A stretch of 64,000 nucleotides of DNA from Orientia tsutsugamushi (GTDB lineage: Bacteria; Pseudomonadota; Alphaproteobacteria; Rickettsiales; Rickettsiaceae). Positions within the stretch are counted from its first letter, which is position 1, and the number at the start of each line of letters is the position of its first letter. The position numbers and the translations under genes are program-made. Positions 59,553-64,000 of the stretch are shown piece after piece. The DNA lies in NCBI RefSeq assembly GCF_900327275.1, contig NZ_LS398548.1, positions 62,001 through 126,000 of the forward strand. The letters run 5' to 3'. Under the pieces are notes generated by a model. That model searched no databases and had not been told where the DNA came from. It was given only the letters and a program-made list of their open reading frames with translations.

Positions 59553-59587
59553 ATACAACACATCAAAAGTAAGATTTTGTGTTGTAT
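59553..59587. terminator. Hairpin at the end of the Rpn gene
   Basis: ATACAACACA and TGTGTTGTAT form a perfect 10-base stem between the convergent traD_Ti relic and the Rpn gene. Confidence 0.65.
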
Positions 59588-59595
59588 ATTTCTTA

Positions 59596-60570
59596 TTATT
59601 TTACACTATTTTTTAAATTTAATACTTCTTGTATTGATAAATCCGTATATTCAGCAATTGTCTCAACTGATAATTCAGATTTCAATAATTTTATTGCAAA
59701 ATCTTTTTTTGCTTCAGCTTTACCTTCAGCTTTACCTTTAGCCTCACCGAGCTTTATGCCTTCGGCTTTACCTTCAGCTTTGCCTTTAATCTCACCTAGC
59801 TTTATACCTTCAGCTTTACCTTCAGCTTTAGCGCGTTCGAGTTTATAATCTTCGACTGCTTTATTATCCCATATACGCTTTAACTCTTGTTCATAGGTTA
59901 TTAGTTCATCTTCGCTCCAGTTAAACTGATCTAATGCCTCATACGCTCTTTTTATTATTAAATCTTCACCTATTATTTTATGATATCCATCTAATGTTGT
60001 TTCCTTTGCATGTTTAAAAAAATAGCACCACTTCTCTGTTATATTATTCAACTCTTCCACTCTATTTTTTTTAAATTTTGGTAATTCTATAAAGGTAAAT
60101 GAAAAGTCCTTTAGATCATGCTCATATGTCTTTTTATCCAATATTACATGCCTTGATATATAGTCTTCTTTATTTGGAAACAATTTATAATCTGCTATAG
60201 CTATAAATATAACCTCCTTTAGGTCTGAGTATTTTCCTTCCTTCCCTCTATTTGGTTGCCTACCATATGCTTTTGCGGCATAATACTGAGCTCTTTTTTC
60301 AAATCCTTGTGTAGGATCTACTTGCATTTCTATTATATATTGCGCACCGTTTTTATCTTTACACAAAACATCTACTATTGATTCTTTTTTAGACGCTATG
60401 TCTGCATCTAATATCGTTCCTAAAAACTCTACTTCTATTATTTTTCTATTCCCTTCAAACAACAATATATCGTTCAGAAAATGTATTAGTATGTCCTTGT
60501 TTTTTTCTGATCCAAATATCTTTTTAAATGCTACATCATTCTTTGGATCTAAAAATCTTGATAAATGCAT
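59596..60570 (-). CDS. Rpn-family PD-(D/E)XK nuclease, long-repeat copy
   Basis: The 324-residue product is nearly identical to that at 47401-48291 (D67, E81 and Q83 kept). The tail repeat is expanded: GKAEGIKLGEIKGKAEGKAE is followed by a second IKLGEAKGKAEGKAE unit before AKKDFAIKLLK. The difference is 28 residues, or 84 bases. Such repeats can change length by slippage. The gene lies in an inverted copy of the kinase, SpoT-like and Rpn block. Confidence 0.85.
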   Translation of the reverse strand: MHLSRFLDPKNDVAFKKIFGSEKNKDILIHFLNDILLFEGNRKIIEVEFLGTILDADIASKKESIVDVLCKDKNGAQYIIEMQVDPTQGFEKRAQYYAAKAYGRQPNRGKEGKYSDLKEVIFIAIADYKLFPNKEDYISRHVILDKKTYEHDLKDFSFTFIELPKFKKNRVEELNNITEKWCYFFKHAKETTLDGYHKIIGEDLIIKRAYEALDQFNWSEDELITYEQELKRIWDNKAVEDYKLERAKAEGKAEGIKLGEIKGKAEGKAEGIKLGEAKGKAEGKAEAKKDFAIKLLKSELSVETIAEYTDLSIQEVLNLKNSVK

Positions 60571-60691
60571 ATATTTTTCATATTTTCTATTCTTTTTAAA
60601 TTATACAATAAAATAACCTACATGAACATTCTCTTATTGAATTTTAATTTCTGCAATTCACTACATTAACCACCTATTAAACTTTAGTTTA

Positions 60692-61268
60692 TTAGGTAGC
60701 ATACAGCTTACAGTATTTATTTAGCTCTATAGCAATTTCTTGTAATTTAAGATATTCAGCAAGAGGTATAAATTCTTGCTGCGTTTCTAGTATGATTTCT
60801 TGTCTTTTTTCATAAGGTTTTATTGATACAGTCTGAATATTATGGAATCGGTCGAAAAGCTTAATTAATAATAGTTCTGTTTTATTTTGTCTATAAAATG
60901 TTTGAATCATTTCTCTAGAACTGATTTTTTTTATTATCCTTAATCCTGGTGAGATCTGAAACCTGTTCTGCAATATTATGACTAAATTCTTGACCTATTT
61001 TTTCTTTAGTTAGTGTTGTGTCTTCGATGGTATCATGTAGTATTGCTGTAATAATCGTATCTGTTTCAAAGCTGTAGTCTGATACCATATAAGCTACTTC
61101 TAATGGATGTGTGTAGTATAGTTCTCCTGTATCTCTCTTTTGCTGACCATGATATTTTTGGGCATAAAATATTGCTTTTTCAACTTTATCAAGATCAATT
61201 TCAGTATTAAATCTTACGTTGGTTTCAAACAGCTTATTTAGTAAGCTCTCGCTATAAAAGTTTATCAT
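60692..61268 (-). pseudogene. SpoT/RelA-type HD hydrolase with a poly-A frameshift
   Basis: The first frame (61268-60915) contains MINFYSESLLNKLF, YTHPLEVAYMV and ILHDTIEDT. It ends at DNKKNQF because the A-run has eight A, while the intact copy at 46704 has seven. The C-terminal part (KKISSREMIQTFYRQNKTEL; LIKLFDRFHNIQT) continues in the other frame to 60692. Residues GQEFSHNIAEQ also differ from VKVFGRKIAEQ. The promoter with TATAAT at 61301-61296 is intact. Confidence 0.85.
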
Positions 61269-61368
61269 TTTTCATCTCTAAATAATCTTTAATAAATTAT
61301 ACAATAAATTAAACTTTTTATATACTTCAATCTTAGATAAAAACTGCGAAAGAAGCGAATTAATTTGA

Positions 61369-62226
61369 TTAAAAAAGTTGTACTGGAATATTGCAAGTAA
61401 TGGTTGTAAACTTGTCTTTTTCGCTTTCTATTTCCATTTCTCCATTAAGTTGATTGACAAGGTAATTTACAAACCATAATCCTGATTCAAGCATTAGCGG
61501 ATAGTCTCGTACCAAGTCAAAATGAGCTAATTTAGCTTTTATATTCCCTAATTTTTCTTTTGAAATGCCGCTTCCTGTATCGTGTATTCTAAATTGTAGT
61601 ATGTTATCGCTTTTTATATAATTTTTTACAGTAAACAAATGAACTGTAATTATAACCTTGCAGCTGTGATTAAATCTAATGACGCTCCCTATTAATTGAC
61701 TTAATATAGCTTGTAAGTGATCACTATTTCCAATCACAATATCCTTCATTTTGTACTGAAAAATGTAATTGATTTTTATATCTTTCTCTTTTGCAATGTC
61801 TTCTAGTCGCCTAACGGCATCCTTTACTAGCTTTTGTATGCTAAATTTTTTTAAACATAAATTTTCATGCTCAATTTCGCTTCTAAGCGTGTAAACTACA
61901 TCATTACAGTACTCTTGGAGATTTGCTGATCGATTTAATATTGTTTTCAGCTTATCTTTATTTTCCGAATCATTTAACATGATCTCGCTTGCAAGCCTTA
62001 CAATTTCACTCGTTGCAATATTAAATCTATATTTAATCTCCTGTATTAAATCTGTACAATATTCTTTCAATGATTCAGCTACCTCGACCTGATACTTCGC
62101 TTTTCTTAGCTTTGTTATTATTTCCATATATTCATCGATATTCTCACTCTCTCCATTCACTAACGTAATTGGTATTGGAGGAATTTGTACCATCCATTTG
62201 TTAATTGTTTTCTTCTTTTCTTTCAT
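61369..62226 (-). CDS. Histidine-kinase-like protein A
   Basis: The 285-residue product starts MKEKKKTINKWMVQIPPIPI. A helical segment (LIQEIKYRFNIATSEIVRLA) sits where the phosphoacceptor H-box should be, with Gln in place of His. The ATPase-like part has ILSQLIGSVIRFN (N-box asparagine missing), RIHDTGSGIS and LESGLWFVNYL, ending TTITCNIPVQLF. It overlaps gene B by 26 bases, so the two are co-translated. This is a probable pseudo-kinase. Its C-terminal half is also present in the chimera at 45821. Confidence 0.75.
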   Translation of the reverse strand: MKEKKKTINKWMVQIPPIPITLVNGESENIDEYMEIITKLRKAKYQVEVAESLKEYCTDLIQEIKYRFNIATSEIVRLASEIMLNDSENKDKLKTILNRSANLQEYCNDVVYTLRSEIEHENLCLKKFSIQKLVKDAVRRLEDIAKEKDIKINYIFQYKMKDIVIGNSDHLQAILSQLIGSVIRFNHSCKVIITVHLFTVKNYIKSDNILQFRIHDTGSGISKEKLGNIKAKLAHFDLVRDYPLMLESGLWFVNYLVNQLNGEMEIESEKDKFTTITCNIPVQLF

Positions 62227-62977
62227 AGCATTCTCCTAAAGAATAATTCAAACTAGTTATTGGCACTTCAAATGAAAAAGTTATGTAATTATTTTCCTCT
62301 TTTGCTCTTAGTCTTCCTTTTAGCTGATCTGTAAGATGTTTTATAAATGCTAATCCTTCTCCTAGTTCTTGATACATTACCAAATTCGTATTCTCTAGTT
62401 CAGCATTTATTCTTTCTAATTTTTCTTTAGAAGTGCTTAGTCCTATGTTTTGTACTGTAAATTGTAATATTTCTGAATACTGATTGAGGTTAATAGTAAT
62501 CTTGCTATTTTTGCTGCTATTTATAATAGCACTACCAATTAACTGACTTATTACTGCTTTTATTCGAAAACTGTCTCCAATCAGAATCGGCTTTATGTCA
62601 TTTTGAACATTTAGATTTATATTCTCATTCTCAAAATTTTTCCTCATTCTGATAACAGAATTATTTATTAGCAATTCTATGTTAAATGTTTCAATCCTTA
62701 CATTCGTTGATGCTATATATTGTCTAAATAAAAAAATCATTCCATTTAGAGAAGCTATTATATTTACTTTTTTTCTGTCGTAGTTATTTACTATTAGCCT
62801 AAAATATTGTATCCACTCTATGCAATTTATGCTTACTTGCTCAGATTCCTCTAGCTGAAAGTATAGTTTTTGCATTTCACTATCTATCTGTTTTATTGTT
62901 GTGCTATTAATTCCCTCTGTGGATAATTTTTCGGTTAATTTATTGATTTTATTTTGACCTTCGTCTTCAATAGGCAT
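62201..62977 (-). CDS. Histidine-kinase-like protein B
   Basis: The 258-residue product starts MPIEDEGQNKINKLTEKLST after an AGGAGAATTC site. The C-terminal part is a degenerate ATPase domain: VISQLIGSAIINSS at the N-box, FTVQNIGLSTSKEKLERI where DxGxG is lost, and QELGEGLAFIKHLTDQLKG. No H-box is visible. It is the first gene of a two-gene operon with A and carries the conserved hairpin 40 bases upstream. Its N-terminal 92 residues are in the chimera at 45821. Confidence 0.75.
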   Translation of the reverse strand: MPIEDEGQNKINKLTEKLSTEGINSTTIKQIDSEMQKLYFQLEESEQVSINCIEWIQYFRLIVNNYDRKKVNIIASLNGMIFLFRQYIASTNVRIETFNIELLINNSVIRMRKNFENENINLNVQNDIKPILIGDSFRIKAVISQLIGSAIINSSKNSKITINLNQYSEILQFTVQNIGLSTSKEKLERINAELENTNLVMYQELGEGLAFIKHLTDQLKGRLRAKEENNYITFSFEVPITSLNYSLGECYERKEENN

Positions 62978-63332
62978 AGAATTCTCCTGCTGTTTTAAGT
63001 GTTAAAATAGTTATGCTAGAGATTAAAAAATAAATTTCAGGTTTATACGCTTTTAATCTCTAACTAAATATTATCTAAATCTTGAATCTCAGATAATATC
63101 AGGTACACAGTATCATTTAGATTTTTATCAGTACATGACTTTTTGTCATAATTATGAAAAATTTTTCATCTTTTTTAAAGTAGATGCGAAATTGTCGCAT
63201 TGTTATTTACATCTAAAAAAACAAAATATCCTTCAAAATTAGATATACAATTGATCCTGAGTTATAAAAAAAGACTTTGATAATTTAGTATATTAACTGA
63301 AAAAGTTCTGAACTTATCTTATTGCTCTTAAT
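62978..63332. other. Leader of the pseudo-kinase operon, with hairpin at 63018-63061
   Basis: No gene. AGAGATTAAAA pairs with TTTTAATCTCT, and the sequence to about 63190 matches 45640-45820 with local divergence in the loop. Confidence 0.55.
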
Positions 63333-63560
63333 TTAAACATCAGGTTCGAGCACGTCTTTAAAACGACCCATAATATCACAAATATAAAAATCAAGTGCTG
63401 TATTAACTAAGTCAAAATCTTTTTTCTCTATCGAATTAAGATCTTCTTTTATTTCAAGCTGCCCTTGAGCCAATAGTAGTTGTTTGATAATTGCTTTTCT
63501 TTGTTCAGAATTAATGCAATGATAATTTTGAAATATAACAATTTCATTAAAAGTTATTGA
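63333..63560 (-). pseudogene. Short unrecognised open frame, probably 5'-truncated
   Basis: A stop-free frame of about 75 codons ends DIMGRFKDVLEPDV and contains SEQRKAIIKQLLLAQGQLEI, a helical charged stretch. There is no ATG, GTG or TTG near its start, so it is either a relic or uses another start. The family is not recognised. Confidence 0.35.
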
Positions 63561-63668
63561 TTATTATTGATTAACAGTATATAGTTTTACTAGCGATTAT
63601 TCATTTAATATGTAATAACTGATATTACAGTGTTAACTATTTAGATTATTAATTTTAAGGGTGAAGTT

Positions 63669-64000
63669 ATGTATGAAGATATACCTGAAACGGATATAAA
63701 TAAATTATATGATGAGTTTATCAATCATAGTTATGAAATAAATTTAGTACAACATTTTGAATCTATTAATAGATCATGTAATAATGATAATATAGACATA
63801 GGCATCGGGTGTGACGGTTATACAGCATTGCTTGGATATATACATCTTATTAAGTGTTATAAAGTTTTATTTGGTAATAACTGTATAAAACTTAAAGATA
63901 TTACTTATCATCTTGAAGAAATATTGAAAAGCGCATTTTATATAACTCTTTTTGACAATACATATAATAATTTTAAAAGCTGGTGCTATAAAGCACGCAA
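63669..64000 (+). CDS. Unrecognised protein, cut by window end
   Basis: ATG follows an AAGGGTGAAG ribosome site. The frame is open to the end, giving at least 110 residues: MYEDIPETDINKLYDEFINH, CDGYTALLGYIHLIKCYKVL and DITYHLEEILKSAFYITLFD. It is acidic and helical with several cysteines. No family is recognised; an ankyrin-type or other effector is possible but unsupported. Confidence 0.6.
   Translation, partial: MYEDIPETDINKLYDEFINHSYEINLVQHFESINRSCNNDNIDIGIGCDGYTALLGYIHLIKCYKVLFGNNCIKLKDITYHLEEILKSAFYITLFDNTYNNFKSWCYKAR

Overview
The window is very AT-rich and is built almost entirely from pieces of an F-type/Ti-type integrative conjugative element, insertion-sequence debris, and effector-like genes (ankyrin, TPR, pseudo-histidine kinase, SpoT-like HD hydrolase, PD-(D/E)XK nuclease). 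Only four ordinary housekeeping genes are present. This combination, with heavy pseudogenisation and many near-identical duplicated blocks, is what is known of the Rickettsiales amplified genetic element (RAGE) in Orientia tsutsugamushi. I infer Orientia, or a very close relative, from gene content; no database search was possible.

Layout. 1-3.1 kb: the 3' part of a SpoT-like hydrolase gene, a scrap of traA, tRNA-Pro, an IS5-type element and an IS982 fragment. 3.4-27.3 kb: one fairly complete but decayed RAGE. It holds a broken tyrosine integrase, traL-traE-traK', a traC fragment, an ankyrin/F-box gene that replaces the rest of traC, traW and the 5' end of traU, then traU'-trbC-traN-traF-traH-traG-traD. 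On the other strand follow an Rpn nuclease, a Toprim primase-like protein and the TraA relaxase-helicase. Divergent from traA is a TraD_Ti-like gene followed by a TPR gene. A group II intron sits in the traA/traD_Ti intergenic region, beside a hairpin that may be part of oriT. 27.3-40.5 kb: chromosomal islands (a transporter-linked hybrid histidine kinase, a MidA/NDUFAF7-type methyltransferase, a Tim44-like protein, the tRNA hydroxylase TrhO) separated by IS5, IS982, IS630 and group II intron relics. 40.7-48.3 kb: a RAGE cargo block with a DnaA-N/winged-helix protein, DnaB, an ankyrin protein, a small outer-membrane barrel candidate, a dam relic, a chimeric pseudo-histidine kinase, a SpoT-like HD protein and an Rpn nuclease. 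48.4-54.6 kb: fragments of further RAGE copies (traD_Ti', traA', primase', int', traL, traE, traK'), ended by a second IS5-type copy. A single-pass membrane protein with a tail full of EPIYA/Tir-like tyrosine motifs (49941-51014) sits between the traA and primase relics. 55-63 kb: an inverted second copy of the TPR, traD_Ti and traA block, and an inverted second copy of the Rpn, SpoT-like and histidine-kinase block. The last 330 bases start an unrecognised gene.

How it fits together. The tra genes once encoded a type-F mating apparatus (TraL/E/K/C/U/N/F/H/G, TrbC), a TraD coupling ATPase and a MobA/TraA_Ti relaxase-helicase. Most are now interrupted by single-base frameshifts, often in homopolymers, or by stop codons, so this element is probably not self-transmissible. 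The cargo is of the host-interaction and stress-signalling type and is repeated more often than the transfer genes. Short palindromic elements derived from the IS5-type and IS630-type transposons sit at many breakpoints and in three places form part of open reading frames.
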